Assembly (NCBI GenBank): GCA_030018555.1
Contig: JASEHY010000072.1
Span: 1-6,931, forward strand
Direction of reading: 5' to 3'
DNA from: Planctomycetota bacterium
GTDB lineage: Bacteria > Planctomycetota > MHYJ01 > JACQXL01
Length of the DNA stretch: 6,931 nucleotides
The position numbers were made by a program, and so were the translations under genes. The notes below the pieces were generated by a model, which saw nothing but the letters and a program-made list of their open reading frames with translations, was not told the origin of the DNA and made no database searches. Numbering within the stretch: position 1 is the stretch's first letter; the number at the start of each line of letters is the position of its first letter. Shown here piece by piece: positions 1 through 5,562 of the stretch.

Positions 1-5
1 CTCCA

Positions 6-29
6 CCTTGAATATCAAGCAATTCAAGG
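6..29. repeat. Short inverted repeat downstream of the hisC-HAD gene
   Basis: CCTTGAAT (6-13) is matched by ATTCAAGG (22-29), giving an 8-bp stem with an 8-base loop. It lies about 50 bp past the stop codon of the leftward fusion gene. No T-run follows on either strand, so it is not a convincing intrinsic terminator. On the minus strand the right arm leads into AAGGTGGAG, which would also serve as a Shine-Dalgarno site for a gene starting just outside the window. The stretch 1-77 otherwise shows no gene. Confidence 0.35.
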
Positions 30-77
30 CTTACACGGGCAGGTGTGTGTCACCGAACCTAGGGTGAATAATCCGGG

Positions 78-1859
78 TTACAGTACCTGCTCAATGCGGT
101 TAATATCGGGTAAGATTATGGAGGCGCCGTTAGAGAGAAGAGCCAGGCTGAGCCGGACTGAACGGTTATGTGGTGGCAAAATCCCAATAGCGGTGAGCCC
201 TGCCCTTTTACCAGCCACCATATCATCAGGATTATCGCCTAAATAAATACCATCAACCGCCCGAGTATATTCTAATGCCCTGATAATACCCGCCGGATGT
301 GGCTTCTGATATCTTTCTGGTATATTATCACGGGCTATTATTGTATGGAAAAACTGTCTTACTTTCCATTTCTTGAGTGCATAGTCGGTCTCTTTATTCG
401 GTCGTGCGGTTACGATGGCTAAGGTATAATAACGAGATATTCTCTTTAAGAGAGCCCTTGAGAAAAGCCAGGGCTCGGAACAAATATAACCATCAAAACG
501 CTCTCCACAATAACGGGACTGGAAATACCTTTTTACTGCCTTAAAATCAGGCGTCTTGCCAAATCGTCTTAAGATGTCATAAGTCAAGAGCCAGTCATCA
601 TTATACCCACCTTTTGCCTTCATCTCATCAATAAGTTTCAGAGGGATAACTCTATTGGAAAAATGGGCGACGGTATCTCTGATGGCATAATGATAAGAAC
701 GACTCACATCCATCAGGACACCGTCAAAGTCAAAGATAATAGTTCTCCGTTTGAGGATTTCCCCAAGGGCGTGAATCAACCGCCTTGTCTGGACTACTGT
801 TCCAACGCCAATCCGTAACCATTCAGGCATTATTTGCTTCACTAAAATACCCTCTTCTTTTAATGCCCTGACAATACCGGCACTGAAGAACCCGAATCTT
901 GCCATCACAAAATTGGCAGAACTCTTGAAGGCAGGAATCTTCCACCTCTTTAGAAATCCCTGAAATAGTATTCGGCTACGAGTTATCTCCCCGGCATATT
1001 GTTTCACATATCTATCGGAGGCAGGACTTTTTAGTAGTGCCTCAGCCGCGATGCAAGAGACCCTGTTTACGCTGTAAGGCGGACGAACCTTCCTCAGGGT
1101 CTCAATATTCTCCGGATGAGAAAGTATATAACCCAATCTCAAACCGGCCAGACCACACGCCTTGGAAAATGTCCGCGTAACTATGAGATTGGAATACTTC
1201 TTTACAAAGGGCTTTATCGTTAAGCCACTAAAGTGATAATATGCTTCATCAATAAGGACAATAGCATTCCGAGCCCTTTCAATTATCTTCAGCAAGTCAT
1301 TTTTGCCAAGGAGTGTGCCGGTAGGATTATTAGGATTGGCAATGGCGATAACCCTCGTCCGTGAGTTGATAGCATTCAGGAATTCTTTCAGCGGGAAATT
1401 TGTTGGGCTTCTGCCAATCCTCCCCTCACCCTGCCCTCTCCCACAAGGGGAGAGGGTTGGAAGGAACGGTATCTCTCTAATCTTTGCCTCTCTGATAGTG
1501 CCATATAGTTTATACATCACAAAAGTCGGTGTTGGTATTAGTAATTCATCGCCCTTATCAAGATAGGCATCCATAATACACTTCACCGCTTCATCCGTTC
1601 CATTAACGGGAAGAATATAATCTGAGGGTAGACCGGTATGTTTGCTTAATAATGTCAGTAATCGGTTATAATCTGGATAGACAGATAGAGGTTCTTTGCT
1701 CAGTCCTCTTTGAATAGCAGAGATGATGGAGCGGGGAGGACCGATGGTATTCTCATTAAAGTCAAGCCGTAAGAAAGATTCTCTATCATCGCCAGGATGA
1801 TTATAAGCGACCATTTTCTGGATTATTTCTCTGGGTTTCACCCCGTTAGAAATATTCAT
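78..1859 (-). CDS. hisC: Bifunctional histidinol-phosphate aminotransferase (HisC) / HAD-family phosphatase fusion
   Basis: A 593-residue fusion. Residues 1 to about 370 are a class I/II PLP aminotransferase of the HisC type, which converts imidazole-acetol phosphate plus glutamate to histidinol phosphate. Visible marks are NEN (36-38), NGTDEA (86-91), NPNNPTG (175-181), DEAYYHF (204-210), the PLP lysine K233 in FSKACGLAGLRLGY, and the substrate arginine in WLRIGVGT (347-354). Residues about 371-593 are a HAD hydrolase with all four motifs: DFDGVLMD (377-384), T484 in IVTARP, K519 in KPHP, and GDNPDDMVAG (541-550). It resembles the subfamily IA phosphatases known as the TIGR01548 type. By position in a histidine operon the HAD half may be the histidinol-phosphate phosphatase; that is inference. 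Residues about 134-153 are an extra segment encoded by a palindromic repeat. The gene starts 18 bp after hisG stops, with no Shine-Dalgarno site before the ATG, so translational coupling or the GTG at codon 7 are possible. HisC assignment is firm; the HAD substrate is not. Confidence 0.93.
   Translation of the reverse strand: MNISNGVKPREIIQKMVAYNHPGDDRESFLRLDFNENTIGPPRSIISAIQRGLSKEPLSVYPDYNRLLTLLSKHTGLPSDYILPVNGTDEAVKCIMDAYLDKGDELLIPTPTFVMYKLYGTIREAKIREIPFLPTLSPCGRGQGEGRIGRSPTNFPLKEFLNAINSRTRVIAIANPNNPTGTLLGKNDLLKIIERARNAIVLIDEAYYHFSGLTIKPFVKKYSNLIVTRTFSKACGLAGLRLGYILSHPENIETLRKVRPPYSVNRVSCIAAEALLKSPASDRYVKQYAGEITRSRILFQGFLKRWKIPAFKSSANFVMARFGFFSAGIVRALKEEGILVKQIMPEWLRIGVGTVVQTRRLIHALGEILKRRTIIFDFDGVLMDVSRSYHYAIRDTVAHFSNRVIPLKLIDEMKAKGGYNDDWLLTYDILRRFGKTPDFKAVKRYFQSRYCGERFDGYICSEPWLFSRALLKRISRYYTLAIVTARPNKETDYALKKWKVRQFFHTIIARDNIPERYQKPHPAGIIRALEYTRAVDGIYLGDNPDDMVAGKRAGLTAIGILPPHNRSVRLSLALLSNGASIILPDINRIEQVL
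1423..1460. repeat. Palindromic repeat embedded in frame in hisC
   Basis: CCCTCTCCC (1434-1442) and GGGAGAGGG (1448-1456) form a perfect 9-bp stem around the 5-base loop ACAAG, flanked by CCCTCACCCTG on the left. Read on the hisC strand it encodes PTLSPCGRGQGEGRIG (residues 134-149); read on the plus strand it gives LPSPCPLPQGERVG. Both peptides are of the kind that recur in unrelated predicted proteins of many environmental bacteria because they are translated from dispersed DNA palindromes. It sits in the HisC half between the strand REIPF and the helix FPLKEFLNAI, where ordinary HisC proteins have only a short connection. Confidence 0.8.
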
Positions 1860-1877
1860 ATGTCAATTATTAATGTG

Positions 1878-2732
1878 TCAAGGGATTACTTTGCTTATCT
1901 CTGAGACCAGAATATCTGTTGCACCTCTCTTCTTTAAGAGAGGTAATAGATGCTGGATTTCCTGTTTATTCGCTACGGTCTTGACCGCATAGCCGGCTCC
2001 GCCATAAAGTTGAGAGACAGTTGGTGATTTCATCGTCGGCAGTCCTTTTATAATCTTCTTTAGATTCTCACTTGCCACATTCATCTCTATTAAAACCTTC
2101 TGGTGTGCCTTTAATACACTTTCCATAACCAGTGCTAAATTTCTGATAAAAGGTCCTTTCTTTTTATCAGATAAACTATCAACATTGGCTATAAGGCGGG
2201 TTGATGACATCATAATTACATCTATAACAACCAATCTGTTTTCGGCAAGAGTTGTTCCGCTTGCGGTATTATCCACAATAATATCAGCATCTTCTGGAGG
2301 ATAGGCCTCTGTCGCTCCAAAAGTTCTAACAAAGACAAAAGGTATCTGATTGCTATTCAGATAGGAGTAGGATATATTTTGATATTCAGAAGCCACGATG
2401 AATGGTTTTTTCTGTTTCCTTTTTATAAGAGGGATTACCTTCTTTGGTGCGGCAGCAACAATCCTGACAGGGTCAAGTCCTAAATCTAATAGTTCTTTAA
2501 CATCGGCACGACTTTCCACAATCCAGTCATAGCCGGTGAAGCCGATATCATGTGAACCGAGTTGTATTAAGGTTGCGATATTCTGTGGCTTAAGTATCTT
2601 AAGTTCCACGCCCGGCTGATTGCAGGAGGGTCTATCCGAACGCTCACGAAGTTTTATCTCCCAACCACACTCTTCAAGAAGTCGCTTCACTGCCTCAAAC
2701 ATTCTGCCTTTTGGTAACACGACTTTTAACAC
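1878..2732 (-). CDS. hisG: ATP phosphoribosyltransferase, long form (HisG)
   Basis: This 284-residue protein catalyses the first committed step of histidine synthesis, condensing ATP with PRPP to phosphoribosyl-ATP. The N-terminus (LKVVLPKGRM) is the typical HisG start, GFTGYDW (about 64-70) is a conserved block of the first domain, and the PRPP-binding loop is DNTASGTTLAENRL (about 153-166). The length, plus a C-terminal segment with LPTMKSPTVSQL and GYAVKTVA, shows the long, HisZ-independent form carrying the ACT-like HisG_C domain. In that form histidine inhibits the enzyme allosterically; this is family knowledge. The start is GTG at 2730-2732, supported by the Shine-Dalgarno GGGAGA just upstream. 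The preceding phosphatase gene ends 18 bp upstream and hisC begins 18 bp downstream, so the three genes are very probably co-transcribed. Confidence 0.95.
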   Translation of the reverse strand: MLKVVLPKGRMFEAVKRLLEECGWEIKLRERSDRPSCNQPGVELKILKPQNIATLIQLGSHDIGFTGYDWIVESRADVKELLDLGLDPVRIVAAAPKKVIPLIKRKQKKPFIVASEYQNISYSYLNSNQIPFVFVRTFGATEAYPPEDADIIVDNTASGTTLAENRLVVIDVIMMSSTRLIANVDSLSDKKKGPFIRNLALVMESVLKAHQKVLIEMNVASENLKKIIKGLPTMKSPTVSQLYGGAGYAVKTVANKQEIQHLLPLLKKRGATDILVSEISKVIP

Positions 2733-2745
2733 AACTTCTCCCTTT
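2733..2745 (-). promoter_or_regulatory. Ribosome-binding site deciding the GTG start of hisG
   Basis: On the minus strand AAAGGGAGAAGTT immediately precedes the GTG at 2732. The GGGAGA core sits at a normal distance and supports the rare start codon over the internal ATG at codon 11, which would remove the conserved LKVVLPKGR strand. Confidence 0.7.
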
Positions 2746-2750
2746 TGCTA

Positions 2751-3326
2751 TCAGTTCAATTCTCTTACTAATTTAGATGCTTTTAGCAAATTTCCTGCGA
2801 TGAAGGAATGTTTTTGAGATAATTCTTTAAGGGTCTTTTTACCGACCCCAGTAAGAACAAGAATGAATCTAACACCTGTTTTTCTGGCACACTCAAGGTC
2901 TCGTAAAGAGTCACCAATAAAGAAAGACCTTTTAGGGTCAATATTAAAATCTCTAACGGCTTTCTGTACCATCCCCGGTTCTGGTTTCCTGCAATTGCAT
3001 ACCTTAGAATAGCGTTTGATAACCCCTTTGGTAGGGTGATGAGGGCAATAATAGATGCCATTTATTCTAACACCTTTTTTAGCAAGGAGTTTTTTAAGAT
3101 AGAGATGAATATAATTGAGTTTCTTTTCGGAGATTAATCCACGAGCAATTAATGATTGGTTCGTGATAATAATCAATTTGTAGCCAATTTTCTGAAGGTT
3201 CTTGAGTGCGGCAGGAATATGATGATACAACTTTAATCGGGAGATAACCGTAAGGTCGCCTTTTTCTTTAATAATGGTGCCATCACGGTCAAGGAAGATA
3301 GCGGGAGATTTCGCAGATTTAATCAT
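2751..3326 (-). CDS. HAD-IIIA phosphatase, GmhB / HisB N-terminal type (candidate histidinol-phosphate phosphatase)
   Basis: A 191-residue soluble phosphatase. HAD motif I is FLDRDGT with nucleophile D13 and acid/base D15; motif II is TNQ (55-57) followed by ARG; a zinc site is formed by C94, H96, C110 and C112 (CPHHP and CNCRKP); K114 is the motif III lysine; motif IV is IGDSLRD with D139 and D143. This is the D-glycero-D-manno-heptose-1,7-bisphosphate phosphatase (GmhB) layout, shared with the HisB N-terminal phosphatase. The length fits the family. Its place directly upstream of hisG and hisC argues for dephosphorylating histidinol phosphate, but heptose bisphosphate remains possible because sequence alone does not separate the two. 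A TGA lies immediately before the ATG, so the start cannot be farther upstream; no clear Shine-Dalgarno is present. It appears to be the first gene of the leftward operon. Confidence 0.9.
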   Translation of the reverse strand: MIKSAKSPAIFLDRDGTIIKEKGDLTVISRLKLYHHIPAALKNLQKIGYKLIIITNQSLIARGLISEKKLNYIHLYLKKLLAKKGVRINGIYYCPHHPTKGVIKRYSKVCNCRKPEPGMVQKAVRDFNIDPKRSFFIGDSLRDLECARKTGVRFILVLTGVGKKTLKELSQKHSFIAGNLLKASKLVRELN

Positions 3327-3336
3327 TCAGGAAAAC

Positions 3337-3365
3337 TTGACACATATCAGTGTTGAAAGTATAAT
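3337..3365 (+). promoter_or_regulatory. Consensus sigma70 promoter facing the tRNA gene
   Basis: A perfect TTGACA (3337-3342) is followed after exactly 17 bases by a perfect TATAAT (3360-3365) on the plus strand. Transcription would begin near 3372 and run into the CAU tRNA at 3430, with no other rightward gene in reach. On the minus strand the -10 region overlaps a TATACT (3358-3363) that could serve the leftward histidine cluster, but no good -35 accompanies it. Confidence 0.85.
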
Positions 3366-3369
3366 CTTC

Positions 3370-3421
3370 ACCACAAAGAACACCCCGAATGCTTTCGGGG
3401 TGACCTTTGTATCTTTGTGGT
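3370..3421. repeat. Nested palindrome in the tRNA leader
   Basis: The outer arms ACCACAAAGA (3370-3379) and TCTTTGTGGT (3412-3421) pair over 10 bp. Inside them CACCCCGAA (3381-3389) and TTCGGGGTG (3394-3402) pair over 9 bp with a 4-base loop. The outer sequence resembles the 'accacaaaga / tctttgtggt' dispersed palindromes seen in many environmental genomes. It sits between the promoter and the tRNA, so the transcript leader would fold into this structure. There is no T-run, so it is not a normal terminator. Confidence 0.8.
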
Positions 3422-3429
3422 TAATTCAT

Positions 3430-3503
3430 GGCAGGGTAGCTCAGCCCGGTAGAGCAAGAGATTCATAAGCTCTTGGTCGTGGGTTCAAATCCCACCCCTG
3501 CTA
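3430..3503 (+). tRNA. tRNA with CAU anticodon (elongator Met, possibly Ile2)
   Basis: A 74-base cloverleaf can be drawn. The acceptor stem is GGCAGGG with CCCTGCT (a G-U pair at 1-72) and discriminator A. The D arm is GCTC/GAGC with GG at 18-19. The anticodon arm is AGAGA/GCTCT around TTCATAA, with CAT at 3464-3466. The variable loop is TGGTC and the T arm is GTGGG TTCAAAT CCCAC. No CCA is encoded. Pair 31-39 is an A-G mismatch. The G-U first pair and the weak anticodon stem argue against initiator tRNA, which needs G-C pairs in that stem. Elongator methionine is likeliest. A lysidine-modified isoleucine tRNA, also CAU in DNA, cannot be excluded. Confidence 0.93.
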
Positions 3504-3505
3504 TT

Positions 3506-3539
3506 ACTGCCAGTTTGAGCGTAGCGAATTACTGGCAGT
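3506..3539. repeat. Palindromic element after the tRNA
   Basis: ACTGCCAGT (3506-3514) and ACTGGCAGT (3531-3539) form a perfect 9-bp inverted repeat around a 16-base core containing GAGCGTAGCGAA. It begins 2 bp after the tRNA discriminator base and lies between convergent genes, so it may act as a shared end-of-transcript structure, although no T-run is present. Its GCCAGT/ACTGGC ends are the same as those of the element at 3845-3883. Confidence 0.7.
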
Positions 3540-3541
3540 TA

Positions 3542-3559
3542 TCCCGATAAATATCGGGA
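3542..3559. repeat. Short tight palindrome downstream of the small membrane gene
   Basis: TCCCGATA (3542-3549) and TATCGGGA (3552-3559) are perfect inverted copies separated by AA. It lies 5 bp beyond the stop codon of the leftward 58-residue gene and 2 bp from the previous palindrome. A stem-loop of this kind could stabilise or end the mRNA, but no T-run follows, so only the repeat itself is certain. Confidence 0.6.
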
Positions 3560-3564
3560 AATCA

Positions 3565-3741
3565 CTATCTCTTAAATAGCGAAATCGCAACAGAGAATAG
3601 CAAACACACGAGTGAGAACTCTAAAAGAGAATGCGCCGGTACATCACCGACCGGCAAAACTGTATTCATCAATCCCAGAACTATTGCGATTAGCAAAGAA
3701 ATACCAGCTACCACCATAAACAGCAACGACAGAATTTTCAT
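3565..3741 (-). CDS. Small two-helix membrane protein, 58 residues, unknown function
   Basis: The protein starts MKILSLLFMVVAGISLLIAI and ends VCLLFSVAISLFKR. Two hydrophobic stretches, about residues 4-30 and 42-55, are joined by a short polar turn (PVGDVPAHS) with an acidic residue at 41, as in a hairpin integral membrane protein with a basic KR end. The start is strongly supported: AGGAGGTGAT, an almost ideal Shine-Dalgarno sequence, lies 9 bases before the ATG, making this one of the best ribosome-binding sites in the window. The gene is convergent with the tRNA and divergent from the CNNM gene. A turn followed by a CLLF-type second helix recalls small uncharacterised membrane proteins of candidate phyla, but this is an impression without a database check. 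No function is assigned. Confidence 0.75.
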   Translation of the reverse strand: MKILSLLFMVVAGISLLIAIVLGLMNTVLPVGDVPAHSLLEFSLVCLLFSVAISLFKR

Positions 3742-3746
3742 TATTT

Positions 3747-3759
3747 ATCACCTCCTCTC
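3747..3759 (-). promoter_or_regulatory. Strong Shine-Dalgarno of the small membrane gene
   Basis: On the minus strand GAGAGGAGGTGAT precedes the ATG at 3741. It contains AGGAGGTGAT, complementary over about ten bases to the end of 16S rRNA, and is the main evidence that the 58-residue frame is translated. Confidence 0.75.
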
Positions 3760-3844
3760 ACTTAATTCAAATATTCTCATATTTCATTGATAAAATCAAG
3801 TTTTTATATACAAAATTATATGGCTTTAACCCTTATAGGATAAG

Positions 3845-3883
3845 AGCCAGTAACGACCCCGCCTGGGCGGGGTCTAACTGGCT
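3845..3883. repeat. Nested GC-rich palindrome with GCCAGT/ACTGGC ends
   Basis: The outer arms AGCCAGT (3845-3851) and ACTGGCT (3877-3883) enclose GACCCCGCC (3855-3863) and GGCGGGGTC (3866-3874), a perfect 9-bp inner stem with a 2-base loop. The whole forms one long imperfect hairpin. The outer ends match those of the element at 3506-3539, while the cores differ completely. No T-run is adjacent, and no gene ends toward it, so a terminator role is unlikely. Confidence 0.75.
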
Positions 3884-3978
3884 TTAACCATACCGTCCAG
3901 CGAATCGTCCATCAGTTCTTTCTTCCAACTGGAGAGAGGATAGATGAGGGAAAATTATTAGCAAAGGAGAGAATTTCT

Positions 3979-4986
3979 ATGGAACTATTTCACATATTAC
4001 CGCCGTTTTCTGTATCGGTCATTATTATCTGTCTTCTTATTCTAAGTGCCTGTTTTTCAGCGACCGAGATTGCGATGTTCTCGTTCCGCAAGACCAAATT
4101 GGCTATGCTGGTTAAACAACAGAACAAGACAGCAATGTTAATCCAGAAAACCCTATCTGAACCAGAGAAACTATTGGGAACAATCCTTATCGGCAATAAC
4201 ATAGTAAATACCAGTGCTTCTATTCTGGCAACCGCTCTGGCTCTGAACTTCTTTGGCGAAAAAGGCATCTTTATCGCGATGGTTGTTATGACTTTCTTCC
4301 TGATTCAATTCTGTGAAGTTATGCCCAAGGTTATAGCGAGTCAATACTGGGAAGGGGTCTCCTTCGCCCTTGCCCGACCAATGAAGATACTTTATTATTT
4401 GTTCTATCCTATAAATCTCTTAGTTTCTCTGGTAACCAGAACCATTCTAAGACCATTTAATATAAAAATACAACGTCGCAAGCCGATAATCACGAAAGAA
4501 GAACTCAAACATATCGTAGGAATGTCCACCGAAAGCGGGCACCTTCAGGAAACAGAAACCTTCTTGCTGCTAAATGTCTTTGAATTTACCGACCGGCTCG
4601 TCAATGAGGTAATGATACCAACGGATAAAGTCGCCGCGATTGAAATAAATATGCCACCAGAAAAGGTAATGGATTATATTACGGAAAGGCATTTTACCCG
4701 TATTCCGGTCTATGAGAAAGATATAAATAATGTTATAGGTGTTCTTCACAGCAAGGATTATTTTAATGTGATTTATTATAAAAATATCATTGCCCTGATA
4801 GACCTATTAAGAAAACCCTTTCTTGTTTCTGATAAGATGCGTATCAGTGAACTCCTTAAAGAGTTTCAGAAACAACGTCTCCATATGGCTATTGTGAGAG
4901 ACGATGAGAACAGAACGGTAGGTGTAATCACATTAGAGAATATCTTAGAACAGATAGTGGGCGAGATTCGCGATGAACATAAATAG
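3979..4986 (+). CDS. CNNM (DUF21) plus CBS-pair membrane protein, HlyC/CorC relative
   Basis: A 335-residue inner-membrane protein. Hydrophobic segments lie at about 10-33, 66-92, 95-120 and 136-157. The CNNM motifs are SACFSATEIAMFS (23-35), IGNNIVNTSAS (71-81) and CEVMPKVIA (112-120), the helix and loop signatures of Mg2+ or other divalent cation export proteins. A helical linker with TESGHLQETE (184-193) leads to two CBS domains, about 205-265 and 273-330, which in relatives bind adenine nucleotides. The usual MTPR at the start of CBS1 is MIPT here. The chain stops at the end of CBS2, so the C-terminal CorC_HlyC domain of full-length relatives (about 420 residues) is absent; such short versions exist. 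The ATG is well placed, with AAGGAGAG 8 bases upstream. Transport of Mg2+ or Co2+ is family-level inference; haemolysin names for this family are historical. Confidence 0.9.
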   Translation: MELFHILPPFSVSVIIICLLILSACFSATEIAMFSFRKTKLAMLVKQQNKTAMLIQKTLSEPEKLLGTILIGNNIVNTSASILATALALNFFGEKGIFIAMVVMTFFLIQFCEVMPKVIASQYWEGVSFALARPMKILYYLFYPINLLVSLVTRTILRPFNIKIQRRKPIITKEELKHIVGMSTESGHLQETETFLLLNVFEFTDRLVNEVMIPTDKVAAIEINMPPEKVMDYITERHFTRIPVYEKDINNVIGVLHSKDYFNVIYYKNIIALIDLLRKPFLVSDKMRISELLKEFQKQRLHMAIVRDDENRTVGVITLENILEQIVGEIRDEHK

Positions 4987-4988
4987 GA

Positions 4989-5540
4989 CTATTTTCGTCT
5001 TGCCTGTCTCCGGCAGGTGATAAGATTTTGGTTGGTATCCCTGATGCGGTTTCGGAGCCATAAACTTTCGGTATCTATCTTTTCTGCCTCCAGATACTTC
5101 TGCAATGCCTGTCTGAACTTTTCTATCGCCAGGTCATTTTCGGTATCAAAGGTATTATCCTTCTTGAATGTATTCTGGAGATGTTTTATTCCCTCCGCAT
5201 AGAGTTCATCGCCTTCATCAACCAAACTCTGCGCCTGCGGTTTAACAACCTGTCGCGATGGCTTACGTAACTCTATTTTGGTAGGTGTTATAGGCGTCTC
5301 TTGAGATGTCTTAACCTCTGGACTTTGAATGGTTGTGTCCCGAGGAGGACTAATCGTTTCCCTCGGCGCTTCTGTCTTGGATATTACGGTCTGCCATTTG
5401 GTCTTAATGAAGTCCTTAACAATGCGAACACCTTTTGATATTGGAAGACCTTCTCTTTCAACATATATATACATCCCCCAGATAATGCCCAGAGTGGAAA
5501 ATATTATTATCAAGAGAAAAGAGAATAACAACTTTCTCAT
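4989..5540 (-). CDS. Membrane-anchored hypothetical protein with helical TPR-like tail
   Basis: A 183-residue protein I do not recognise. Residues about 4-26 form one transmembrane helix after a basic MRK start; there is no lipobox or obvious cleavage site, so it is probably a signal anchor with the rest outside the cytoplasm. Residues about 55-105 are a Pro/Thr/Ser-rich linker (SPPRDTT, TPITPTK). Residues about 106-175 are predicted helical, with a pattern like one or two tetratricopeptide repeats (DEGDELYAEGIKHL and AIEKFRQALQKYLEAEKID). The tail is strongly basic (RRQARRK). The layout suggests a scaffold or periplasmic interaction protein. The ORF is convergent with the CNNM gene, with stop codons 2 bp apart, and divergent from the endonuclease Q gene. 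No Shine-Dalgarno site precedes the ATG. Confidence 0.75.
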   Translation of the reverse strand: MRKLLFSFLLIIIFSTLGIIWGMYIYVEREGLPISKGVRIVKDFIKTKWQTVISKTEAPRETISPPRDTTIQSPEVKTSQETPITPTKIELRKPSRQVVKPQAQSLVDEGDELYAEGIKHLQNTFKKDNTFDTENDLAIEKFRQALQKYLEAEKIDTESLWLRNRIRDTNQNLITCRRQARRK

Positions 5541-5546
5541 ATAATA

Positions 5547-5552
5547 ATTATA
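5547..5552 (-). promoter_or_regulatory. Candidate -10 element for the 183-residue gene (possibly leaderless)
   Basis: A perfect TATAAT on the minus strand ends 6 bases before the ATG at 5540. If used, transcription would start at or within a base or two of the ATG, giving a leaderless mRNA, which fits the missing Shine-Dalgarno. The -35 region (CTTTAT, 5570-5575) is poor, so this is tentative. Confidence 0.35.
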
Positions 5553-5562
5553 AAAATTATTC

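Larger units (their letters stand above)
3742..3978. other. Divergent intergenic region between the small membrane gene and the CNNM gene
   Basis: The stretch 3764-3835 is very AT-rich and should hold promoters. A minus-strand TATAAT (3815-3820) with a weak TTATCC 17 bases upstream (3838-3843) could drive the small gene. For the rightward CNNM gene I see no well-spaced -35/-10 pair; TTGATA (3787-3792) is followed by TATA sequences at unsuitable distances. A GC-rich palindrome lies at 3845-3883. The remaining 3884-3960 shows nothing recognisable. AAAGGAGAG at 3962-3970 is the CNNM ribosome-binding site. Confidence 0.4.

Noticed and set aside
43..246. Plus-strand open frame over the end of the fusion gene
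   Set aside because: It lies antisense to the HAD domain, which has strong motifs, and has no Shine-Dalgarno or recognisable domain.
1303..1566. Plus-strand open frame of 87 codons containing SPCPLPQGERVG
   Set aside because: It is antisense to HisC, and its only familiar peptide is the translation of the palindromic repeat.
3274..3468. Plus-strand open frame ending HGRVAQPGRARDS
   Set aside because: The ending is the translated D arm of the tRNA gene, a well-known annotation artefact; the rest is antisense to the phosphatase gene or promoter DNA.
3430..3503. Initiator tRNA-fMet
   Set aside because: The anticodon stem lacks the G-C pairs typical of initiators, and the 1-72 pair is G-U instead of the usual mismatch.
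3370..3883. Intrinsic terminators at the intergenic hairpins
   Set aside because: None of the hairpins is followed by a T-run on the strand where termination would be needed, so they are listed as repeats.
3370..3883. CRISPR array or insertion sequence
   Set aside because: The palindromes are not regularly spaced direct repeats with spacers, and there is no transposase or Cas gene.
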